A stretch of 64,000 nucleotides of DNA, taken from assembly GCF_000735435.1 (NCBI RefSeq), contig NZ_JMPP01000041.1, positions 62,001 through 126,000 on the forward strand, given 5' to 3'. Under the pieces are notes generated by a model. That model was not told where the DNA came from. It did no database searches and worked only from the letters and a program-made list of their open reading frames with translations. The number at the start of each line of letters is the position of its first letter. The first letter of the stretch is position 1. The translations under genes were made by a program, and so were the position numbers. Origin of the DNA: Klebsiella planticola ATCC 33531 (GTDB lineage Bacteria; Pseudomonadota; Gammaproteobacteria; Enterobacterales; Enterobacteriaceae). Shown piece by piece: positions 17,811-26,365 of this stretch.

Positions 17811-18935
17811 TTATTTCAACCACGGCAGCGCATCGGCAGCATAGCGGTGCGCGCGGAAAGCGCTGTTCTGCAGACCGGGGATAATGCCCTTGCTGAGGTG
17901 TTCCGGGTAGGTATTGAAGTAGGGAATGATGTATTCCCATACCGTCTCGCCCTGCGGCGTCACTTCAAACAGACGGCCAAATGCCGATTCGCAAATAAAG
18001 GTGTTGCCGTTCGCCAGGCGCTGAGCGCTTCCCATATAGGGCGAGAAAAAAGCAGGGGGGAAAATATCGCGATATTGCCAGGTGATAGCCATGGTGTGTG
18101 GATCGAATTCCAGCACCGTTGAGTGCGGAGAGGTTACCCCCTGACGAAGATTGCCGTTATCAAACACCAGAATGGTGCCATTGGCCATCTCGACCGGCGT
18201 GTGCTGTTGGGCGACAATATCCGCTCCCGCGTGCCAGACAACGTTGCCACTCTCTTTCTCTACGGCAATGACGCCGGATGTTGTGCGCAGGCTCATCAGC
18301 ACCAGCCCCTCACGGGTAACCGAGAGGCCGTTGATCATCGGCCAGTGACGGCGATCGAAGATCTTATGTACCGGATAATCCTCCGGCGACAGATGCTCCC
18401 AGGCGCGCCATTCCCATACCACTTCGCCGTCGCGGTTAACCTCTTTGACGACATCGCTTTGAATGATGCCATCCGGCGCATCGCGGCGCGGGTCGCCGCC
18501 GGTAACCCGGGCGGCTATTTCCGCCGGCAGCGGGGCGGCGGCGGTGTACAGGAGATGACCGTTCGCCAGCCACTGCGCATCGTGATGATGGAAAATATCC
18601 TCGTAATGCCAGACCACTTCGTTATCCGGCGTGACTTCATAGAAATCGCCGCCGTGCCACAGGTCCCAGGCCGGATAGAGATTCGCCGAGGTGCGATGGC
18701 TGCCGTTATAGCCGAGGTTGCCGTTAGGTAACAGCACCGCATCACGTCCGGCGCGAACCGGGAGCTGCCACTGGTGCGCCACCTCTCCTTGTTCATCAAT
18801 CAGATAGACCCGACCTTCGGCAGTCTGTGGGGCAAAGAGGGTATAGCCGCCAAAGCTTTTCTCCCTGTTGGCGAGGGTCAATCCGCTCGGACGACGCCCG
18901 AGGGTAAAAGCCGGATCCTGAGATAAGTGTGCCAC
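17811..18935 (-). CDS. arylsulfotransferase-like (ASST family) protein without signal peptide
   Basis: This protein of about 374 residues is made of repeated beta-propeller-like blades with recurring NG/NGN and VWxY/WQY elements (LLPNGNLGYNG, WLANGHLLYTA, RLANGNTFICES), as in arylsulfotransferase-family proteins. Histidines likely to form the active site occur in HGGDFYEV, FHHHDAQWL and DRRHWPM. GTG 18935 is chosen because AGGAGG lies just upstream; a TTG at 18965 has no ribosome site. Classical ASST enzymes are periplasmic, but no signal peptide is visible here. It shares an operon with the NCS2 permease and is divergent from LacI. Confidence 0.75.
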   Translation of the reverse strand: MAHLSQDPAFTLGRRPSGLTLANREKSFGGYTLFAPQTAEGRVYLIDEQGEVAHQWQLPVRAGRDAVLLPNGNLGYNGSHRTSANLYPAWDLWHGGDFYEVTPDNEVVWHYEDIFHHHDAQWLANGHLLYTAAAPLPAEIAARVTGGDPRRDAPDGIIQSDVVKEVNRDGEVVWEWRAWEHLSPEDYPVHKIFDRRHWPMINGLSVTREGLVLMSLRTTSGVIAVEKESGNVVWHAGADIVAQQHTPVEMANGTILVFDNGNLRQGVTSPHSTVLEFDPHTMAITWQYRDIFPPAFFSPYMGSAQRLANGNTFICESAFGRLFEVTPQGETVWEYIIPYFNTYPEHLSKGIIPGLQNSAFRAHRYAADALPWLK

Positions 18936-18970
18936 GTAGCCTCCTGAGGAACGATTTGCCGTCAAAATTG

Positions 18971-18992
18971 TTCATTAAAACGTTTTAATGAA
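18971..18992. promoter_or_regulatory. perfect 22-bp LacI-type operator
   Basis: The sequence is a perfect palindrome, TTCATTAAAAC followed by its reverse complement, with the central CG typical of LacI-family operators. It lies 35 bp upstream of the arylsulfotransferase-like start and 142 bp upstream of the divergent lacI-type gene. It is the probable binding site of that repressor for both directions. Confidence 0.75.
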
Positions 18993-19133
18993 GCAACATT
19001 AGATAGGAACGACCGTTTCAGAGCTACGGGTGATAGCCACTTTTTTAATATGATTTTGTTATGTCATAGTGCGGAAAATCATACGAGGGAAATGTGCTAC
19101 CCTGAGCGTAAAAACACAGGGAACGCCAGGTCT

Positions 19134-20153
19134 ATGTCTGTTCACGATAAGAAACGCGCAAAACTGATCGATGTTGCCCGTCACGCTGGCGTGTCGCCGG
19201 GTACCGTCTCCAATGCGTTGCATAACACCCGTTTTGTTGAACCTGAGACGCGACAGCGAATCGAAGAGGCGATTCAGGCGCTCAACTACACCCCGAATAT
19301 TCGCGCGCGCCAGCTACGAACCGGAAAAACAAACACCATTGCACTTCTCTCTTCTCTGCCGCTGACCATTGCGTCCGGGGCGTCGAAGCTGGGTTTTATG
19401 ATGGAAATTGCGCTTACCGCAGCGATTATGGCGCTGGAGAAGCAGCATGCGCTGATCCTGGTGCCGCCGGGAAAGAACCCGCTGGATATGGTGACCTTTG
19501 ATGCCGCGATTCTGCTGGAACCCGCGGAAAACGATCCGCAGCTGCGCGCGCTTGAGCAGGCAGGGATCCCCTGTATTACCATTGGCCGCACGCCGGGAAC
19601 GCCAACTCCGGTTCCATGGGTGGATCTCCATTCTGCCGCCACGGCCACGCTGCTGCTGACGCACCTGCAGACGCAAGGCGCCGACCGGTGCGCGCTTTTT
19701 GTCGGTACAACGCGTCGGGCCTCAACGCTGGAAACGGAAGCCGCTTACCAGCTCTGGTGCGAAGGACGGCAGGCGCCGGTCATCTATTACCTCAATGAAG
19801 AGGAGGGGGAAACCGCTGGCTATCAGGCCGCGCGTCGGCTGGTGCAGGATAATCCCGATGTGGATGGCCTTCTGGTACTGGTCGACACCTTTGCCAGCGG
19901 GGCGGTTCGCGCCTTTCATGAAACCGCCACCGCGATCCCCCAACGAATGCGCTTAGCCACCCGATACGACGGTATTCGTGCCCGAGAATCCCAGCCGCCG
20001 CTGACATCGGTGAACATGCATCTCGATGAGGTCGCCAGGCAGGCGATTACGCTACTGTTTGCCGTGTTGGCCGGGCAAAACGTCGCTGGCAGCCGCGGTC
20101 AGATGCCGGAACTGGTGGTCAGAGCCTCAAGCCGTTTGCCTGAATTGAGCTGA
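19134..20153 (+). CDS. LacI-family transcriptional repressor
   Basis: This 339-residue regulator has an N-terminal LacI HTH (LIDVARHAGVSPGTVSNALH), the hinge helix (NIRARQLRTGKTNTIALL) and a periplasmic-binding-protein-like sensor domain. ATG 19134 starts just before the HTH; the frame is open from 19050. It is divergent from the ASST-like/NCS2 operon and the 22-bp palindrome lies between them, so it is the likely repressor of that operon. The inducer could be the permease substrate. Confidence 0.88.
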   Translation: MSVHDKKRAKLIDVARHAGVSPGTVSNALHNTRFVEPETRQRIEEAIQALNYTPNIRARQLRTGKTNTIALLSSLPLTIASGASKLGFMMEIALTAAIMALEKQHALILVPPGKNPLDMVTFDAAILLEPAENDPQLRALEQAGIPCITIGRTPGTPTPVPWVDLHSAATATLLLTHLQTQGADRCALFVGTTRRASTLETEAAYQLWCEGRQAPVIYYLNEEEGETAGYQAARRLVQDNPDVDGLLVLVDTFASGAVRAFHETATAIPQRMRLATRYDGIRARESQPPLTSVNMHLDEVARQAITLLFAVLAGQNVAGSRGQMPELVVRASSRLPELS

Positions 20154-20165
20154 GCGCGGTGACGA

Positions 20166-20714
20166 CTACCGTTGCTTTTGAAGCCAGCAAAGCTCTTCCG
20201 GCGTCGAGCTCCTGCCGAGCGCCTGATTGCGATACGGATAGCGGCCAAACTGGTCGATCACCCGCTTGTGCTCGGTTTCTGCTCTGAGTGAACGTGTGCT
20301 CGCGTAGCGCTGATAGAGCGTGAGCGTAGTATCATGAATGATTGGCGATTCCGAATGCATAAATGGCAGCAGGGCAAAATCGCGTCTTTCAACAGGAAGC
20401 TGGTCAAAGTCAGGTTGTTTGACCAGTTCCTGTGCCAGGACCAGCGCCATACCGTCAGCCGCGAATGAAAATGGGCTATTGCGAAACAGATTGCGTGAAA
20501 ACTGATCGAGCACGATGATTTCCGCCAGCCGGCCGGAGAGGCTCTCCCGCCACTCGGCCAGCTCACCGCGCAAGGCTGCCTGATGAACCGCAGAAAAGCG
20601 GTGACGAATCTGTTCATCAAAGCCCTCGTCCGAGCGGAACCAGCGTTCAGGCGGGGTTTGATGAAACCAGAACTCCAGAATTTCGTGGGCGTCTCTCATC
20701 GTGTTAACCGACAT
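20166..20714 (-). CDS. DUF924 family protein
   Basis: This 182-residue soluble helical protein of the DUF924 family shows EILEFWF at the start, LAEIIVLDQFSRNLFRNSP in the middle, and FALLPFMHSES followed by GRYPYRNQALGR at the end. The family has a TPR-like fold; its function is unknown. ATG 20714 has AGGAG five bases upstream. It is convergent with the LacI gene, 12 bp away. Confidence 0.85.
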   Translation of the reverse strand: MSVNTMRDAHEILEFWFHQTPPERWFRSDEGFDEQIRHRFSAVHQAALRGELAEWRESLSGRLAEIIVLDQFSRNLFRNSPFSFAADGMALVLAQELVKQPDFDQLPVERRDFALLPFMHSESPIIHDTTLTLYQRYASTRSLRAETEHKRVIDQFGRYPYRNQALGRSSTPEELCWLQKQR

Positions 20715-20754
20715 CTTCACTCCTGTTATGAATCCTCAACGACTGCCTGCGGTT

Positions 20755-21363
20755 TTACTCCGCATCCATCACCGGCAAACCTGCCAGCGCGTTCCGGCGA
20801 TCTTGTTCGCCGATCGGTCTGTGCACCCGGCAGGGAACGCCGGCGGCGACGACGTTGGCGGGAATATCTTTTGTTACCACGCTACCGGCGCCTATCACGC
20901 TGTTACGGCCAATGGTCACGCCAGGATTAATGATTGCGCCGCTACCGATCCACACATTGTCTTCCAGCGTGACGGTCTGTGAAAACTGCTGACCGGTGAT
21001 GCGAACCGCGGGGTCAATCGGGTGTCCGGTGGTCGAGATGGTGACGTTAGGGGCAATCATGACATTATTGCCGATAATCACTTTGCCATCGTCGACTACC
21101 ACCAGATTAAAATTTGCGTAGAAGTTATCGCCGATACTGATTTGGCTGCCGTAGGCCACGTGCAGCGGTGGCTCAATCCATACGTTATTCCCGACGCGGC
21201 CCATCATCTGGCGGATCAACGCCACGCGTTTCTCGGGTTCTGCGGGGGACGTATGGTTAAATTCATACGCCAGCATTTTTCCCCGCAGCCGCTCTTCCGG
21301 CATCCCCTCATCCATATCGGTATACAGGTAGCCACTGGCGAGTCGTTCCCTTTGCGTCATCAT
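20755..21363 (-). CDS. LacA/Maa-type sugar O-acetyltransferase
   Basis: This 202-residue trimeric left-handed beta-helix acetyltransferase resembles LacA. It has the N-terminal cap RLASGYLYTDM, the acceptor region RLRGKMLAYEFNH, hexapeptide repeats with INPGVTIGRNSVIGAGSVV, the catalytic histidine in TTGHPID, and the VVAAGVPCRV end. It would acetylate a sugar hydroxyl with acetyl-CoA in the cytoplasm. No lacZ or lacY homologue lies nearby. AAGGAT supports the first of two adjacent ATGs. Confidence 0.87.
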   Translation of the reverse strand: MMTQRERLASGYLYTDMDEGMPEERLRGKMLAYEFNHTSPAEPEKRVALIRQMMGRVGNNVWIEPPLHVAYGSQISIGDNFYANFNLVVVDDGKVIIGNNVMIAPNVTISTTGHPIDPAVRITGQQFSQTVTLEDNVWIGSGAIINPGVTIGRNSVIGAGSVVTKDIPANVVAAGVPCRVHRPIGEQDRRNALAGLPVMDAE

Positions 21364-21556
21364 CTTGAGATCCTTTGTATTGCTGAAGTAGAGGGCCTAC
21401 CGCATCTGGTTTACGTGCCATCGCGCGTCCGCCCGGACCAAGGGCGGGGTCTCGCCAGGGTGATAAGCCGAGACATTAATGAGGCTATAAAAAATACTTT
21501 TTTATACATATCACGGATTTGTGTTAAAAATCGAACCCGGATTGTTGATAATGTGC

Positions 21557-22138
21557 TTAGGCCAACAGCCAGCTTTTCGCTTCGGCTTTCATCTTCACTT
21601 CCAGTTCGCTGCCGCGGGTAGCAAAAATCCGTCCCAGCGGAAAACCGCTCTGTTCCAGGAGATAGGCCAAAGCAGCGTATTCACGGGGGTAAGCCTGCGC
21701 TACCGACGGGTCAATCTCAACCGGACCGAGCGGGAAGGTAAAGGTACCCATATCGTAAATGCTCTGCCGGTGAAACAGCCTCCACACTCCGTCTCTTTTT
21801 TCTGCCCGATCGTAAAACCGGTTATGGCATTCACAGCCCAGATTGAGTTTGACGTTTTCAGCGATGATCATGGCGTTGGTCTCAAGGATGGCTTTGTTGC
21901 AGCTGGCGTTAAAGGTGATCACGGGTGTGCCGATAAGGTGTTTGGTGCGTAGGTCCGATGCTCCCATCCGCATGGAACCGTCGACAAAATCGCGCGCCAG
22001 CCCTTCAAACCACGTGATTTCGATCGTGCCATCAGGGTGAAACAGCTGACGTAGCGCGGCCCATTCACCGAGGTCGCGATGCATCCAGCCATTCACCAGG
22101 TCGTTGAGTTGTTGGCGGTCTTGTTGTTGATTGTTCAT
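21557..22138 (-). CDS. SnoaL/NTF2-like protein
   Basis: This 193-residue protein has a SnoaL/nuclear-transport-factor-2-like cone fold pattern: an N-terminal helix pair around LVNGWMHRDLGEWAALRQLFHPDGTIEITWF, then beta strands such as AENVKLNLGCECHNRFYDRAEKRDG cut by a WRLF core. Enzymes of this fold include dehydratases, isomerases and hydrolases, so no reaction can be assigned. It stands alone; the 190 bases after it and the 236 bases before it show no genes. Confidence 0.7.
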   Translation of the reverse strand: MNNQQQDRQQLNDLVNGWMHRDLGEWAALRQLFHPDGTIEITWFEGLARDFVDGSMRMGASDLRTKHLIGTPVITFNASCNKAILETNAMIIAENVKLNLGCECHNRFYDRAEKRDGVWRLFHRQSIYDMGTFTFPLGPVEIDPSVAQAYPREYAALAYLLEQSGFPLGRIFATRGSELEVKMKAEAKSWLLA

Positions 22139-22374
22139 CGCTTCAGTTCCTGTTAGTTGACAGCCTTCAGTTTGCGTAACGGCAGGGTTAAATTCAAATA
22201 GTCAGTTCAGAAAGCGCGACCCGGATGCGGAGGTGACGGCGACGTTTGCCTGGCAGATAGATGTTGGCTACATAGCCGATAATAGTACCACCCGTTCACC
22301 CGTTCACCCGGTATCACGGTATATCAGGCGGGGCGCGGGAAGATGATGGTCGCACCGTCGCCACCCCGTTACAT

Positions 22375-23610
22375 CTAACGGACAGGCGATCTTTTCCGTA
22401 ACCCCAGCCAGAAAATCAGCGCCGCCGCGCTGATGCCGGCACCAGCCAGACACACTGCGTTCCAGCCCCAAAGCGCATAACATTGTGTCGCCACCACGGC
22501 CCCCAGCGCGCTGCCGACAGAGTAAAAGCCCATGTACGCTCCGACTAACCGACTTTGCGCGTCGGGCCGTGCGGCAAATATCAGGCTCTGGTTAGTGACA
22601 TGGACTGCCTGTACGGCGAAATCCAGAATGATGACTCCGATGACCAGCAGCGGCAGGGAGGTTTCGGCCCTGGCGATCGGGGCCCAGGCAAAGAGCAGTA
22701 ATGCCAAAGAGATGCCGGTAACGCGCTGTGCTGCCCCGCGATCGGCCCAGTGTCCGGCCTTTGACGCGGCCAGGGCGCCGGCGATGCCCGCCAGGCCAAA
22801 CAACCCGATCTGCGTATGCGAAAGTCCCTGAGCGCTGAGAGGTAAAACCAGAGCCGTCCACAAGACGCTGAAGGCGGCAAAAATCAGCAGCGCAAAGATG
22901 CCTCTGACCCGTAGCGTCGGTTCCGTCATCAGCAGGTGGAAAACCGATGCCATCAGCGCCAGATAGCTTCCTGACATGGGCACTTTCCTGGCGGCCGGCA
23001 TCGTCTGAGAAAGCACCGCGGCCAGCAACAGCATCAGGCTGGCTGCGCCCAGATATACCGCGCGCCATCCGGCAAGATCGGCAATCACCCCTGAGGTTAA
23101 GCGGGCGAGAAGAATCCCCAGCACTACGCCGCTGGTGACCCTGCCTACCGCTTTACCGCGCTCGGCAGGGGCGGCCAGCGCGGCGGTACAGGCCACCACG
23201 ATCTGCACAACGACCGCCATGATCCCGACAAGCGCCATGGCGCCGAGGAACATGAACCAGCGTTGTGACAAACCCGCGACCGTCAGCGCGGTCGCCAGTA
23301 GCAACAGCTGGGTGATAACCAGATATTTGCGGTTCACAAGGTCGCCGAGCGGCACAATAAACAGCAGACCGACCGCATAGCCGATCTGCGTCATGGTTAC
23401 CACCAATCCTACCGTTCCGGGCTGTACGCTGAGACTTGTTGCCATCGATTCAAGCAAAGGCTGGGCAAAATAGACATTGGCAACGGCCAGCGCCGCCGTC
23501 AGTGAAAACAGGAAGGTGAGCCACGGCGTTAACCGCTGTTCCTCCCGATCGGACTCGGCTGCGTAGTCCGTTAACGCCGTCTCTTCTTTCAGGCATGGCT
23601 TCGTCTTCAT
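22375..23610 (-). CDS. MFS transporter (YgaY-like exporter)
   Basis: This 411-residue inner-membrane carrier with 12 segments has the YgaY-like N-terminus VANVYFAQPLLESMA and a loop GDLVNRKYLVI. A leading cytoplasmic stretch of about 28 residues precedes the first segment. It is divergent from an HxlR repressor gene with a 142-bp AT-rich gap that contains a degenerate palindrome around 23651-23671. The usual pattern for HxlR-controlled exporters applies, but the compound is unknown. Confidence 0.83.
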   Translation of the reverse strand: MKTKPCLKEETALTDYAAESDREEQRLTPWLTFLFSLTAALAVANVYFAQPLLESMATSLSVQPGTVGLVVTMTQIGYAVGLLFIVPLGDLVNRKYLVITQLLLLATALTVAGLSQRWFMFLGAMALVGIMAVVVQIVVACTAALAAPAERGKAVGRVTSGVVLGILLARLTSGVIADLAGWRAVYLGAASLMLLLAAVLSQTMPAARKVPMSGSYLALMASVFHLLMTEPTLRVRGIFALLIFAAFSVLWTALVLPLSAQGLSHTQIGLFGLAGIAGALAASKAGHWADRGAAQRVTGISLALLLFAWAPIARAETSLPLLVIGVIILDFAVQAVHVTNQSLIFAARPDAQSRLVGAYMGFYSVGSALGAVVATQCYALWGWNAVCLAGAGISAAALIFWLGLRKRSPVR

Positions 23611-23752
23611 GATGTTTTCCCGCGTGAATGGTGGTTTCTTTTTAAAACCAGATTATTCATAATTAATCATAAAGGTTTTTTTTTGCAACTAGTTTCGTTT
23701 GCGCTTATTCTGGCGGCAGTGCAATTCGCCCAGTGAAAGAAGGAGATGCCGA

Positions 23753-24208
23753 ATGGCGAAGCAGAAATCACTCACCGACGGTGAATGTCCGGTCGCCAGG
23801 ACTCTGGAGGCAATCGGCGAACGCTGGTGCATGATGATCATTCGTGAGGCCTTTGACGATGTCCGACGCTTCAGTGAATTTCAAAAGAATCTCGGTCTGG
23901 CAAAAAACATCCTCGCCTCGCGCCTGAAGCAGTTGGTTAATCTGGGCGTGTTCGAGATCTGTCCGGCATCTGACGGCAGCGCTTATAAAGAGTACGTGCT
24001 GACCGAGCGTGGTCGCGCCGCATTTCCCATCGTGGTGGCCATGCGGCAGTGGGGGGAGCGCTACATGTTTGAACGCGGAGAGGTGCATTCGGTACTGCTG
24101 GATAAGGCGTCGAACCGGGCGGTTATGCCACTGGAGGTGCGCTCTGCTGATGGCAAACCGCTGGCGCCGCAGGATTGCCATCGTCGGCGAGTGGTAAAAG
24201 GCGATTAG
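23753..24208 (+). CDS. HxlR-family transcriptional regulator
   Basis: This 151-residue winged-helix regulator has the diagnostic cysteine near the start (GECPVARTLEAIGERW), then IIREAFDDVRRFSEFQKNLG and KNILASRLKQLV as the HTH. ATG 23753 follows AAGGAG with 7-nt spacing. It is divergent from the MFS exporter and probably represses it in response to a reactive or electrophilic compound, as known for the family. Confidence 0.88.
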   Translation: MAKQKSLTDGECPVARTLEAIGERWCMMIIREAFDDVRRFSEFQKNLGLAKNILASRLKQLVNLGVFEICPASDGSAYKEYVLTERGRAAFPIVVAMRQWGERYMFERGEVHSVLLDKASNRAVMPLEVRSADGKPLAPQDCHRRRVVKGD

Positions 24209-24317
24209 CGGCGGAAAGTCAGGCGCCGCCGGTCAGCTATACTCATTCCACTTCCCGGCGCAGGCAACAAGCGCGCATCGCCGGGCAATGTTCATCCCGC
24301 GAAATGAGGTCAGCTTT

Positions 24318-24680
24318 ATGAATACTGAAATTAAGGGGGGAATTGATATTGCGATGAAGGTTCCCCCGCACCAGTATCAGCAGACGCTGGATTTCTACCG
24401 GCAAACGCTCAGGCTTCCGGAGATTACGGATAAAGCGCCAGCCACCGGCTTCATCCTTGGCCCAAACCGACTGTGGATCGATGAAGCGCCGGGCCTCAGT
24501 CAGGCGGAAGTCTGGCTGGAACTGTTCACACCCGATTTTCACGCTGCGGAAAAACATGTTGAACAACATGGCGTCGTACGCTGCGACGCGGTTGAGCCCT
24601 TACCGGAAGGGTTTAAAGGGGGATGGATCATGAATCCCTGCAATATTGTCCATATGCTGCGGGAACCAGAGGCCTGGTAA
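24318..24680 (+). CDS. VOC-family (glyoxalase/bleomycin-resistance fold) protein
   Basis: This 120-residue protein has a vicinal-oxygen-chelate fold pattern: VPPHQYQQTLDFYRQTL, then a FILGPNRLWIDEA strand and GGWIMNPCNIVHMLREPE at the end. The metal-binding residues are not clearly conserved, so it may bind rather than convert its ligand. It lies 109 bp after the HxlR gene on the same strand. Confidence 0.75.
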   Translation: MNTEIKGGIDIAMKVPPHQYQQTLDFYRQTLRLPEITDKAPATGFILGPNRLWIDEAPGLSQAEVWLELFTPDFHAAEKHVEQHGVVRCDAVEPLPEGFKGGWIMNPCNIVHMLREPEAW

Positions 24681-24834
24681 TCTCTCTTTGCCGATGGGCT
24701 ACCGACTGGCCACCGGCGATTATTTATCATCCCGGCATCAAGACCCCCATCTTGGATAGAGGTCTTCTGGCCTCTACGCCATGACGGTGCGGTGACTCAA
24801 TCAGCGCCCGTCTCATTTTTTGCTGCCAGCCAAA

Positions 24835-25155
24835 TCACGGCAGTTTGCTTAACCGCTGCACGTTCAGGCTTGCCAGCTTGCCAGCTAAAATCTCGAGAAA
24901 GTCATCATGGTAAGGCATCGCCACGTGTTCTCTCAGATCGTCCTCAGATTTCCAACGTTCGATAAAGACAAACGACACGTTACCCCGCTGACTGAGATCG
25001 CGGACATCGGGAATGGCATGACTTTCATGCAGGTCGTATTGCAGGCAGCCCGCTTCCTTGCGGGTCGGGGCAACCATAGCCCTGGCAGCGTGGCGGATAG
25101 TATCGATAAATTCAGGAAAGGGCGTAAGGGTGGCAATAATATTGACTTCACTCAT
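24835..25155 (-). CDS. antibiotic biosynthesis monooxygenase (ABM/YgiN-like) domain protein
   Basis: This 106-residue dimeric ferredoxin-like ABM protein contains EAGCLQYDLHES, FVFIERWKSEDDLREHV and a final FLEILAGKL segment. Relatives include quinol monooxygenase YgiN and LsrG; the substrate here is unknown. It is isolated, with about 150-220 bases on both sides that contain nothing identifiable. Confidence 0.82.
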   Translation of the reverse strand: MSEVNIIATLTPFPEFIDTIRHAARAMVAPTRKEAGCLQYDLHESHAIPDVRDLSQRGNVSFVFIERWKSEDDLREHVAMPYHDDFLEILAGKLASLNVQRLSKLP

Positions 25156-25371
25156 TGGGGCGCCTTTTGTTCAGCGGGGATAAGCCTGGGTTATCTGAGC
25201 CAGGGACCAACTATTCAGAGTAGTCGCGTGCGGGGGCTTGATCCAGCCCGGACCACCATCGCGTCAGGCTGCCAGAGCTGAGGCGATGATGGAGGGCGTC
25301 GTGGCAGAAAGCAAACGCCATAGCCCTGTACCCCATTGAATCAAGTCGATACCAGGGCCAGGAATAGCATG

Positions 25372-26262
25372 TTACATGGCAAATTTTCGCGAGCCGATCA
25401 CGCATAATATAACGCCCAGCGTGATCAGCATCATCAGCGGGCTGACGGTTTCATGCAGGAGCGTAGCCGATAGCGTCAGCCCGAGGAACGGCTGTAACAG
25501 CTGTAGTTGACCGACGGCGGCAATCCCCCCAATAGCTAGCCCTTTGTACCAGAAGATAAAGCCGATCAGCATGCTGAAGAGTGAAACATAGCCTAGCGCC
25601 AGCCAGGCGGAAGCAGAGATCTGGCTTAAAGAGGCCGGCAGAGTCAGAATGGATGCCATCAGCATAAAGGGCAGGGAAATAATCAGCGCCCAGCTGATGA
25701 CCTGCCAGCCGCCCAGCACGCGAGTCAGTTTCGCCCCTTCCGCGTACCCCAGACCGCAGACAATCACGGCGGCCAGCATCAGCAGATCCCCGGTCAGTGA
25801 AACGGCGGCGCTCTGGGATAACGCAAATCCCATGACCAGCAGACTCCCCAGCAGAGAGAAGATCCAGAAAATGGGTTTTGGCCGCTCGCCGCCTCTAATT
25901 ACGCCGAAAATCGCCGTGGCGAGCGGCAGCAACCCTAAAAAGACGATGGAATGCGCCGACGTCACGTGCTGCAACGCCATTGCGGTCAGTAAAGGGAAAC
26001 CGACGATCACACCGAGTGATACCACGACCAGCGGTAACAGCTGGCCCGCCTGCGGGCGTTTTTCCCGAAAGCCAAAAATGAGTATCATCGCTAACGCCCC
26101 GGCAATAGTTGCCCGCAGGAAGGTCAGAAAAAACGGGTCCATATCGAGCACGGCGACCCGTGTGGCGGGTAAAGATCCGCTGAATATCACGACGCCGAGC
26201 AGACCATTTAGCCAGCCGGAAACTGAACCTGGTGCGGCTTTATATGCTGTAGAATTTACCAC
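25372..26262 (-). CDS. EamA/DMT-superfamily exporter
   Basis: This protein of about 296 residues is an inner-membrane drug/metabolite transporter with ten segments in two EamA repeats (FSGSLPATRVAVLDMDP begins repeat one; LTGDLLMLAAVIVCGLGYAEG begins repeat two). A GTG at 26262 is preferred over the GTG at 26286 because TGAGGT sits just before it. It is divergent from a MocR regulator with an 85-103 bp gap, a common exporter/regulator pairing for amino acids or their derivatives. Confidence 0.85.
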   Translation of the reverse strand: MVNSTAYKAAPGSVSGWLNGLLGVVIFSGSLPATRVAVLDMDPFFLTFLRATIAGALAMILIFGFREKRPQAGQLLPLVVVSLGVIVGFPLLTAMALQHVTSAHSIVFLGLLPLATAIFGVIRGGERPKPIFWIFSLLGSLLVMGFALSQSAAVSLTGDLLMLAAVIVCGLGYAEGAKLTRVLGGWQVISWALIISLPFMLMASILTLPASLSQISASAWLALGYVSLFSMLIGFIFWYKGLAIGGIAAVGQLQLLQPFLGLTLSATLLHETVSPLMMLITLGVILCVIGSRKFAM

Positions 26263-26365
26263 TATGACCTCACGTTGCGGGGACACTCATCATCTTGAGC
26301 ATCGGGTGCGCCGATGGTAATCTCACAAATCTGATACAATCAAATTATTGTCATGGATACATTGG

